A model generated the notes under the pieces. It saw only the letters and a list, made by a program, of their open reading frames with translations, did not search any database and was not told the DNA's origin. Position numbers and translations under genes: made by a program. 64,000 nucleotides of DNA from Jacaranda mimosifolia (lineage: Eukaryota; Streptophyta; Magnoliopsida; Lamiales; Bignoniaceae), in contig CM032127.1 of NCBI GenBank assembly GCA_018894105.1, positions 33,369,760 through 33,433,759 on the forward strand, in the 5' to 3' direction. Shown here one piece after another: positions 21,553-31,450 of the stretch (position 1 is the first letter of the stretch; each line of letters begins with the position of its first letter).

Positions 21553-23761
21553 TGTTGGAATAGTGCCCAGCAAGCCAATTAGATTGGCCTTGTAAACTAT
21601 TTCATTGTAAGACAATCTTAATTGAATGATATTCATCAAATGGCCATCTTCATCATATGCTCTTCATTTACTTCACTGGCATTTGGATGAAGCCTTTAGA
21701 TCACACAAGACTATGGGACTTGGTTTGATGACCATGGAATAAGTCTCACATGGTCGTGATCTTAAACCTTCCAAGTCATAGGATCTTACGAGAATAAGGG
21801 CATCTAAGATCCGGATAGACTTGCACTAACGATGCATAATCCAAGAGTTGGACATTGTTCCGTTCCATGAGCAACTATATGAGATATGGGTGCTTGTTAG
21901 GGAACAAGGTACTGATGATTCGCTTGGAGAATCCACTTGATAGCTCAAGTGGCAAGTCGGTAGTGGCAAGTTCTCCCGCTTATGCCAGTGTATATCATTA
22001 GTCCTTTAACCTGAGGATCCATGGTAACCTTGTGTCTGGTCCTCATGTTGTGACTCTTCCTTGACCACATAGTGGGTCTTCCGGGTTGAGATTAGGTATG
22101 AGCTACTTGGCATGGACGTTTGTGACATCCAAGATGGAATCCGACTCCTCGTCTTTTGTGAAGGGCGAATGCATCTCCTATATGTTCTATAATGATCGAT
22201 TCCAAGAGATCCTTGTACAAGGTGATGCAATAATTTGGAAAGGCATTTCCAAAGATTAGGTCACAAAGGGAATTGAACATTAAGAATAGAAACACAGTAT
22301 TGAGGTTATTAGGGAACCGACTAATATCTTGCCCTAGGCCTCTTTTGGGAGATAGGAGACGAAAGGACTGTATTTGCATGGTACGCGTAATGCTAGAATG
22401 GTTCTTCAAGAGCATTCATTTCGGACAATTAGTTGGGCTCCATGGGCTTGAGGTTGGACATCGACCATGGAGATTGAGTACTCTTCAATTAATGAGATTA
22501 ATTGAATCAAGTCGCTTAGTTTAAAGGAGTTTAAACTAATGTGAATATTAGATATTCCAAAAGTCACAATGAGTTGTGAGCCAATGTCCAATTAATGGTA
22601 GAACCTAATGGGTCACACACAAAAGCCAATGACATGGTCAATTGAAGGAAGTAGAGTTTTCTAAGAGTTAGAAAATTCATAATCGTTTTGGAGGAGGCAA
22701 AATTGTTGTCATTTTGACTTGATCAATTTAAATGTTAAATTGGTCAAATTAATTTAAGAGTTAAATTAAGATAAATTAATTAAGGGTTAATTAATTGATG
22801 TCACATGACTATTAATTGGTCAAAATTAATTTAAGGGTTAAATTGACTTTGACTAGCTTAAATAGTTAAGCATTTTTGACTTAAGAGTTAAGTCAAACTA
22901 TTATTGGTTAATTAAAGTTTTTAATTTAATTTAGTTGGAGGATTATTTTTGGAAGAATAATTAAGTAAATGGTTCATTTAATGTGAATTGAAATTTAATT
23001 GCAAGACATTTCATAAGATGAAGTTTATGCTTCAATTAATATTCTTATTCACTAATTACTAGTTAGTGGTCACCTTGGCAAGGACACTTGGCATAATCTC
23101 CTTGGGGATGTTCATAGACCACTCCTATATATAGATATAGGAGTGTGTCCGTCCAAGTGAGGAAAAGAGAGAGAGCAAGTGTGTGCATGACTAGTGTGAT
23201 TTCTCCCCACATTTTGTCTAGTGGGAATCTAATTTGTTAGCATCCCATTATTCTCTCCAACATCCTCCTCCTCCTCCTTCCCAGCCTTCCTACCCTCATT
23301 CTATGAAGATATTCTAGCCATTCTTTATAGAATAGGTCATAGATTTGGTGTGTGGACTTTTACATTAGAGGCAATCTAATTTGGTCGCTTTTGCTCTTGG
23401 CCGGAGCAATTTTTTGGCAGCCATTTTTTGCTAGTTCTGGGAGGACCTCTGGCATTCCCATTGGGATGAATTTTGGACTGAAGAATATTCAAAGGATTTA
23501 GGAGTTCCTGTAAAAATTTCAGCATAAACGGAGGAGTCTATCCAAGGGAAAATCGGTGGTGATCTTGCTGCACCGGTGAAGAGACAGTTTGATGGTTTTC
23601 AAAAGTTTTCTCTTGCTCTTCGATTTTCTGTCACCACCCAGGTATTTTTCCCTTTCTGAATATGAATTCCATGCATGTATTGATCGTGGGGGTGTTGTGT
23701 GGGCTAGTTTATTCAGTTTTATTTTTGAAATATTTGGATCCTAGTGCCACACATACCTTCA
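21553..23761 (+). repeat. E5 LTR b, 2209 bp
   Basis: Complete LTR from TGTTGGAATAGTGCCC to ACCTTCA. It is closely similar to LTR a over its whole length, including the TATA palindrome at 23120-23145. It is preceded by a PPT but followed by a PBS and a second internal region, so it serves as 3' LTR of one unit and 5' LTR of the next. This is the hallmark of a tandem LTR-internal-LTR-internal arrangement from recombination between LTRs. Confidence 0.92.
23120..23145 (+). promoter_or_regulatory. TATA box within palindrome, LTR b
   Basis: Same arrangement as LTR a: arms CACTCCTATAT and ATATAGGAGTG around ATAG, with TATATATAG at 23126-23134. Confidence 0.72.
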
Positions 23762-25666
23762 AGTGGTATCAGAGCCATATTCATGCATGGATTTAGATTT
23801 TTCTTGGCTTCGATGGTTGGTTCTTGTGAAGAACAGATTGAAATCACCATGTACTCGATCCATATGATGGGTTGGAGTGTATGGATGATCTTTCTTGTGG
23901 CACCTTGATTAATGGATTGAATCATACTACTATGTGCTTTAATTGTAAATTCAAATGATGGGTATGTTTTAATTCATTTTTGCTAATGTTAAAATTTTTT
24001 TTTGGCATTGGTAGATGTTATATTATGATATAGCATGTTGTGTATGGCCTTAAGTTTTTTTGGTTATTTTTGGGTCCAATTGGATTGGATATAATTGGAG
24101 ATTTTTGAAGAATATGATTCTTACTTAAACTTGTTTTTCAAGCTTTTTTTGGCACTTGATATTTCAGTTTTAAAAGGTGTTTTAATCTGAAATTTCATCG
24201 TATGTTGTGTGTTTTGATGTTTAGAAGTTGTTCTAAAAATGTTGGTGCACAGAAGTTGAGCCAAAAATGGCTTGACTCGGCCTTGAACCCCGAAACAGGG
24301 GTGCTGCCGGCCCATGGCAGCCCACAACAAGGCAGTGGCCGAGAGCTACTGCCCAGCAGTAAGCAAACCTTGGCCAGCGGCCCCTAGTTGGGTTTGGGAT
24401 GGGTTTTGAGCTTTTTCTTTGGTTCCTTTGGTGACCAAGCTTGTTTTGAAACACTCACATTGGTTGCACAAATGTTGTGCAAGGCCTCAGGATTGTGTTG
24501 GACCCTTTTTGGTTACTTTTAAAACTTGTTAAAGTTGGCCTCCAATTGTGGCAAAAATATGATGCATAAGCGTTATGCTTGTTTTTGCATGGCCAATTAT
24601 TTGTTAATTTGATTAGCACTTAATTGTTGTAATTGAATGTCAATTGTTGGTTCATTTATTGTTCATTTAAATGTTGAATGGATGATGAATGAATGGGGAT
24701 GATCATGAGCCTTTAATATTGATTTTATTTATTTCAAGTTGTTGAAATGAGTTGTATTAAATGGGGCTTGCATGCCTCTTGTTCTGTCTTGTAAAAGTTA
24801 TGAGAGCAGAATCACTAGAAGTGAGGTTTTCTTTCTCTTGTAAAATTACAAGGAGTAAGAAGGACCCAATGAGGCTTGAAGACCCATGAATGTATGGGAT
24901 ACACTCATGTAATAGCTTAGTTTAATCCACCCACTTAAAATCAACCAAGTGATGCACCTATAGCTCTAAGTACTACATCACTTGGTTAGGCTCATAGTCA
25001 TCCCACCCTAGAAGCATGCTAGGCGCATTTACTTATTTACGCTTCCCATAGAATGTCTAAGTATTTTTCAAATATTAAGTCAAAATGGATACAAATTAAA
25101 GGAGTTTTAATTAATCTAAGCCTTCCACCAAAAGTGTATGCCATGGGATGCTACCGATTTTGTGTGATGGCACTCAGTCACAGGGGTCACACTTAGGAGA
25201 AAAGCTGTGAGCATACACTTAGCATGAGATGTATCTTTGATTCAAAAACCCTCACGCGTTGGCACTCGGTCACGGGGGATGACGTGAGGCTGTCTTGAGA
25301 TGAAGAATGATTGGTGGGTTTGACTTAACTCCTAGTAGTGTAGATGGCACACGGTCACGTGGGTCTATTTGAAAAGTGAGGCAAAATATATCAAGAATTT
25401 CATGAGATGCAATTAGCAAAAGTTGCTTACCTTTTGATTGCTCGTGGATGGCGCTCGATCACGGGGGTCCATTAGCAAGTCATAAGGATCTTGATTCTCA
25501 CTAGGAAATGAGATTTTCCGAATTCTTCTTGAGGGTGAAGGATTTGATAAAACAGTGGGACAAAAACATGTTTTAAAGACCATGAACATGTTTTCTATAT
25601 CAAATTTAATCACTTGCTTATACTCTTTTTTCGCCTCTTGTAGATTTTTGAAATCTTCAAAACAAT
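23762..25666 (+). other. Second E5 PBS and leader
   Basis: PBS TGGTATCAGAGCC at 23764-23776, then a leader closely matching the first E5 leader. It has a GC-rich island (about 24295-24390), a hairpin (24943-24987) and four motif copies (25170, 25263, 25348 and 25451) of the CGGTCAC type. About 90 bp are missing near 25050 relative to the first leader. Confidence 0.87.
24943..24987 (+). other. Leader hairpin, second E5 copy
   Basis: AACCAAGTGATG (24943-24954) pairs perfectly with CATCACTTGGTT (24976-24987). The lower part is disturbed: the 3' arm contains ACTACATCAC, a mix of the two arm versions seen in other copies. Confidence 0.65.
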
Positions 25667-26571
25667 ATGGTTAAAAATCCACTCGCAAGTTTTTTGGAAA
25701 CCAACAAGCTAACCGAGCCTAACTTCCAAGATTGGTTGAGAAACCTTAAGATAATTCTTGACTCCGAGAAGAGGGCTTATGTACTTGATCAAAGTCCGCC
25801 AGACACATTAGGTGATGACCCTTCTGATGAGGCACGTAAAGTGTTCACTGAATTTTTAGATGATGATCTACAAGTGAGGTGTCGCATGATGGCATCCATG
25901 ACTAATGAGCTCCAAAAATCTCATGAGCCCATGAAACTTGCTTGAGAAATCTATGTGCACCTACAAGAGTTGTATGGTGTACAATCAAGACACAAAAGGT
26001 TCGTTTTGTCAAAGGAGCTTTTTAGGGCAAGGATGAGTGAAAGTTCGAGTATCCATGACCACGGGCTTAAGATGATTGGACTCATTGAAAAGCTTGGACA
26101 ACTTGACGTGATTATGGACAATGACCTTTACATGAATTTGATTCTACAGTTGTTACCTCCATCGTTCGACCAAGTCGTCATGAACTTTAATATGTCCAAG
26201 CAGGAAGTGAAGATTAACGAATTGGTGAACATGCTTGTATCTGCTGAGTCGAACTTGAAAAAGGAAAAGCCTCTCTTGATTGCCTCTACCTCCAAGTTAA
26301 AAGGCCTCGGGGGCCCAAGAAAGGGAGGAAAAATGAAAAAAAGTTCTTCCAAAGGGAAGCAACCCGAGAAGTGTTCTGGGAGAGTTAAGGAAAAGGCTAA
26401 GACCGATGCAAATTGTTTCCACTATGGTGAAAAGGGGCATTGAAAGAGAAACTGTAAAGCTTACCTTGATACTCTTGAGAAGGGTATGTTATTCATTAAA
26501 GTGCATTTAACAACCAATTCTTCCACATGGGTATTTGATACTGCATGTGGTTTTCATCTATGTAATTTGTA
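25667..26571 (+). pseudogene. Second E5 gag and protease start, truncated
   Basis: ATG at 25667, gag open 25667-25945, then one TGA, then open 25955-26443 through the capsid region and basic linker to the zinc knuckle. The knuckle reads CFHYGEKGH (second Cys is Tyr) and then TGA in place of Trp. The protease start (WVFDTACGFHLCNL) is cut at about 26571, where minus-strand pol sequence begins. It keeps CAG where the first E5 gag has TAG, so those stops arose after the two units separated. Confidence 0.9.
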
Positions 26572-26696
26572 TATTGAATTGCATATATTATGCTCCTAAA
26601 TAGAGACAAAAGGTTTGTGCGACATCCTTTATCTCTCATCGTCAGTCTTCGAGGCCATGGACTTAGAGAGTTAAATGTCATGTCCTGTGGGAAGGA
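26572..26696 (-). pseudogene. E6 pol fragment (RT/RNase H junction)
   Basis: A 125 bp minus-strand piece covering the end of RT and the start of RNase H, corresponding to E13 positions of about 60914-61056 in reverse. It is wedged between truncated E5 PR and an LTR fragment. The right joint shares TTGGA with the LTR, a possible microhomology joint. Confidence 0.75.
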
Positions 26697-27445
26697 ATTC
26701 TCTCTTGGAATAAGTCTTATATGGTCGTGATCTTAAATCTTCCACGTCATAGAATCTTCATAGATAAGGCATCTAATATCCAGATAGACTTGCTCTAATG
26801 ATGAATAGATCCAAAGAGTTAGATATTGCTCCATTCCATGGGCAATCTTATATGAGATGTGTATGCATGCTAGGGAACAAGGTACTGAAGGCCCATCTGG
26901 AGAATCCCCTAGATAGCTAAAGTGTCAAGTCGGTAATAGTAATTTTTCCTGCTTACACTAGTGCATATAATTAGTCCTTTGACCTGAGGATCCATGGTAA
27001 CCTTGTGTTTAGGTCCTTATGTTTTAACTCTTCCTTGGCCACTTAATAGGTCTTTTGGGTTGAGGTTGAGCATGACTTACTTAGACATGGAGGTTTGTGA
27101 GATCTAAGATGGGATCCGACTCCTCATTGTTGTTAAAGTCGAGTGCATCCCTATGTATTCTATAATGATTGATTCCAAAAAATCCTTACGCAAGGTAGTA
27201 TGATAATTTGGAAAAAGGTGTTTTCCAAAGATGAGGTCATAAAGTGGAATCGAACATTGGGAATAGAGATATAGTATCGAGGCTATTAGGGAGCCAACAA
27301 ATATCTTACCCTTAGTCTCTTTCAGGAGATAAGAGACGGAGGGACCATATTGGCATAGTATCCGTAGAGCTATAATAGTTCTCTAAGAGCATTCATTTCG
27401 GCCAATTGGTTGGGCTCCATGGGCTTGAGGTTGGACATCGACCAT
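26697..27445 (+). repeat. E7 LTR fragment a
   Basis: Plus-strand LTR piece, from the GGAATAAGTCTTATATGGTCG block (roughly 200 bp into the LTR) to the ATCGACCATG block. It ends where the sequence turns back on itself at 27446. Confidence 0.8.
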
Positions 27446-28303
27446 GAAAATACGGTCTTTCCATTTCTTATCTCCCGAAAAAAGCCTAGGGCAAGATATT
27501 TGTCGGCTCTTTGATAGCCTCAATACTATATTTCTATTCCTAATGTTCGATGCCCCTTTATCAACTTATCTTTGAAATTTTTTTTTTCCAAATTGTCATA
27601 CTACCTTGCACAAGCATTTTTTGGAATTGATTATTATAAAATACATAGGAGATGTACTGGCTCTTTACAATGACGAAGAGTCGAATCCTATCTTGGATCT
27701 CACAAACATCTATATCTAAGTAGCTCATGCCCAATCACTACCCGAATGACCTGCTACGTGGCCAAAGAAGAGTCAAAGCATGAGAACATAAACACAGGGT
27801 TACCATGGATGCTCAGGATAAAAGGCTAATTATATACACTAGCATAAGCTAGAGAACTTGCCACTGCCGACTTGTCTCTTCGGCTATCTAGTGGACTCTC
27901 TAGGCAAGCCTTCAGTACAGTGTTCTCTATCAAGCACCCACTAATATGCACATATATCTCATGTGGTATTGCTCATGAAATGGAGCAACATCCAATCCTT
28001 AGATTTATGCATCGTTAGTGTAAGTCTATCTAGATCTTAGATATCCTGTCTTGTAAGATCTCATGACTTCAAAATTTTAAGATTACGACCGTGTAAGACT
28101 AATTTCATGATGCACCACACAGTGTGTGACCAAGTCCCTTAGTCTTGTGTGATCTAAGGGCTTCAACCAAATGTCAATGAAGTAACTATAAGCGCTTATA
28201 AAATGAAAATGGCCATTTAATCAATATTATTCAATCAAGATTGTATCACAAGTGAAATAGTTTACATGCTAATCTAATTAGCTTGCAGGGCACTGTTCCA
28301 ATA
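27446..28303 (-). repeat. E7 LTR fragment b, inverted
   Basis: Minus-strand LTR 5' portion, reading from the CCGTATTT block back to the LTR start (GGCACTGTTCCAATA, 28289-28303). With fragment a it forms a long imperfect inverted repeat of about 650 bp per arm. The two arms are different family members, not a recent duplication. Confidence 0.82.
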
Positions 28304-28997
28304 GAAAATTGAAATGAAGGAGTTCATTTGCGGTTAGTTTGGAATTAATTTGGTAGATATTTCATGAGATGAAATGTATATTCAAATTAAATCTAAATGT
28401 AAGTGAAATTTACATTTCACATACAAGTGGATTGTCAACTTGGCATACCACCTCATGGAAGGTGTGACACTAACTTGCATCACACCATGAACTCTATAAA
28501 TATAGAGAGTTGTCCGGCCATTGTGACACATGTGATGCGGGATTCCATTTTTCCCTCCAAAAAGTGTGATTCACTCATGTGTTGAAGTTTCACACATTCC
28601 TCCCCAAATTGTCTCTATATTTTGGCCCTTTCTCTCCTTCGTCATTTAGTTCTCTAACTGATTAGAGATAGATATGAGCTCTCATTGGGTGTGTTGATCA
28701 TAAAATTAGAGGTTCCACATTTGGGGAGCTTTCGCTCTTGAAGATCCACTACTGTCCAATGATTTTGGAGATAGATTTGGATGCCTTGCTGTATTTGGAT
28801 TTGGCTGAAATGTTAACTAGAAGTTCCCAAGGGTGTTGAGGAGATCTCTACAAATTTTCAACTTATTTCGAGTTGATTTGGTCACTCAAGTCTTGGCTTG
28901 ATTCTGTAGTGCGTGGATTGGCACTTTGAAGTGTTCATTGGTGCCATCCACTTTCAACCTTTGGATTTTTTGTGATGAAGGTATTTTCCAAATCTAA
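28304..28997 (+). repeat. E7 LTR fragment c
   Basis: Plus-strand 3' portion of an LTR, from the end of U3 through a TATA box at about 28495-28503 (palindrome CTCTAT/ATAGAG at 28492-28507) and the transcribed part. It stops about 100 bp short of the LTR end, where the E8 LTR starts. Fragments a and c could be one LTR whose middle was replaced by b. Confidence 0.78.
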
Positions 28998-31288
28998 TAT
29001 TAGAATAGTGCCCTACAGCCAACTAGATTGGCATGTAAACTATTTGACTCGTGATACAATCTTAATTAAATAATATCCATAATAAATGGTTATCTTCATC
29101 TTATGCTTATTTTACTTCACTAGCATTTGGTTGAAGCCCCTAAATCACATGATTATGGGACTTGGTTGCCCTCCGGAAAGTGATCATGAAATAAGTGTTA
29201 CATGATCGTGATTTTAAATATTTCAAGTCATAAAATCTTATGGGATGGGACATCTAAGATTCGGATAGACTTACACTAATGATGCATAAATCCAAAGAGT
29301 TGGAGATTGCTCCATTTCATGAGCAATCTATGCTAGACATGGGTGCATGTTAGTAGGTACTTGCTAGATAACATGTTCACTAAAGGCCCACCTGGATAAT
29401 CCACTAGATAGCAGAAGTGGCAAGTCGGTAGTGGCAAGTTCTCCAGATTATGCTAGTGTATATAATTAGTCCTTTGACCTGAGGATCCATGGTAACCTTG
29501 TGTTTAGGTTGTTATACTTTGACTCTTTCTTGACCGCTTAACGGATCTTTTAGGTTGAAATTAGGTATGAGGTACTTAGATATGGAGGTTATGAGATGAA
29601 ATATGGGATTTGTCTCCTCATCATTGTGAAGGACAAGTGCATCTTCTATGTATTATATAATGATTGATTCTAGGAAATCCTTGGCCAAAGTAGTATGACA
29701 ATTTGGAAAAAGAGTTTATGAAAGATGAGGTCATAAAGAAAATTGAACATTAGGAATAGAAACATAGTTGTTGAGGCTATTAGGGAGCCAGCAAATATAT
29801 TACCTTAGGCCTCTTTTGTGAGATAGGAAACGGAAGAACTATATTTGCATGGTAAGCGTAGAGCTAGAATCGTTCACCAAGAGCATATTCATTTCAACCA
29901 ATTAATTGAGCTCCATGGGCTTCAGGCTAGACATCAACTATGGAGATTGGGTACTCTTCAATTAATAGAGATTAATTGAAAGAGTTATTAGTTTAAAAGA
30001 GTTTGAACTAATACGAATATTTTGATATTCAAAATGTCACAAGAGTTGTGAGCCTATATCTAATGAATGGGAGAACCTAATGGGTCACACACAAAAGCCT
30101 AAATGAAGTTCTATTTGTTGGGAGAAATTTTCTAATGAGTTAGAAAATTCACCTAGACCGTTTTTGTGGAGAAAATCGATTGGCTAAATTTTTAGTCATT
30201 TTGGCTTAATTAATTTAATTGTTAAATTGATCAACATAATTTAAGGAGTTAAATTAGACCAATCAAATTAAGAAGTTAATTTAATTGGTGCCATATGACT
30301 ATTAATTAGTCAAGTTAACTTAAAGAGTTAAGTTGAAACTTTCTAGCTTAAAGAGTTTAGTTAGATGTCTTAAAGAGTTAAGTCAATTTAATTAATTAAA
30401 CTAAAGAGTTAATTTAATTAATGTAAGAATTATTAATTTTGGAGGGTGATTCAAATGAAGGAATTCATTTGAGGTTAATTTGAGATTAATTTGAAAGATA
30501 TTTCATGAGATGAAATGTAGAATCAAAGTAAATCCAAATGCAAGTGAAATTCACATTTCACATATAAGTGGATTGCCAACTTGGCACGCCACCTCATGGA
30601 GGGCATGATGCCAACTTGCATCACACCTCCCAATCTATAAATAAGAGTGAGATTTAATCATGTGTTGAAGTTTCGCACAAGGCTCACGTTTTCTCTCCAT
30701 ATTTTTTGTCCTCCTACACTTTCTTCTTCTAGTGATCAAGTTGATTAGAGAAATATTGGAGCTCTCCTTGGGTGGGTGGATCATAACATTAGAGGCTTCA
30801 CACTTGAGGAGCTTTGGTCTTGAAGATCCACTGTGGTGTAGTCATTTTGGAGGCTGATTTGGAGGCTTTGCTGATTTTGGATTTTGCTGAAATTTTTACT
30901 AGAGATCCTCAAGTGTGTTGTGGTATTTCAATCCAAATTTCAGTTTAATCAGAGTTGATTTGCTTGGGCAATTGTTGTTGCCTCTCTAATGTGCCACGAT
31001 TGCAAGTTTAGAAGAGTTCATACTTGTCATCCATATTTTCCTAGGACTAAGCATTCAAGGTTATTTTTCTGCCATTAAATCTATTTAATTACATGATTAG
31101 ATCCTTAGGATGAGGAATAGACAAGTTTTTTCTAACTTATTTTGGTTTTATAATTGGATCCCTGGGCTATTCCTTACTTCACTAAATCCTTATTGTAGCA
31201 TCACTAGATCCTTGGATGAGAAGTAGATAAGTTTTATTTAGCCTATTTTTGGTTTTATAGTTGGATCCTTGGGCTACTCCTTACTTCA
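28998..31288 (+). repeat. E8 5' LTR, about 2.29 kb
   Basis: Starts TATTAGAATAGTGCCC (decayed TG) at 28998 and ends ACTTCA at 31288, followed by a PBS. The last about 90 bp are present twice: 31094-31184 and 31198-31288 both contain the AGATCCTT...GGTTTTAT...GGATCC...CTTACTTCA block. The TATA region (about 30642, CTATAAATAA) lacks the clear flanking palindrome seen elsewhere. Confidence 0.87.
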
Positions 31289-31450
31289 ACTGGTATCGGA
31301 GCCTAATTCATGCTTTAATTTATATTTTTGGTGGATTGATTCATGTGATGAATTGATCATTATCACCAAATACTTGATTCAATTCATGAATTTGAGTGTT
31401 TGATTGATCTTGTATGTGGCTTCTTTGTTGATGAATTGAAATATTCTAAT
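31289..31450 (+). other. E8 PBS and start of leader
   Basis: PBS TGGTATCGGAGCC at 31291-31303, then about 150 bp of leader, interrupted at CTAAT (31446-31450) by the solo LTR E9. The leader continues at 34178. Confidence 0.87.
31446..31450. repeat. Target-site duplication, left of E9
   Basis: CTAAT here and again at 34178-34182, directly flanking the TG...CA termini of the inverted LTR. Five bases is the normal copia integrase stagger. Confidence 0.85.
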
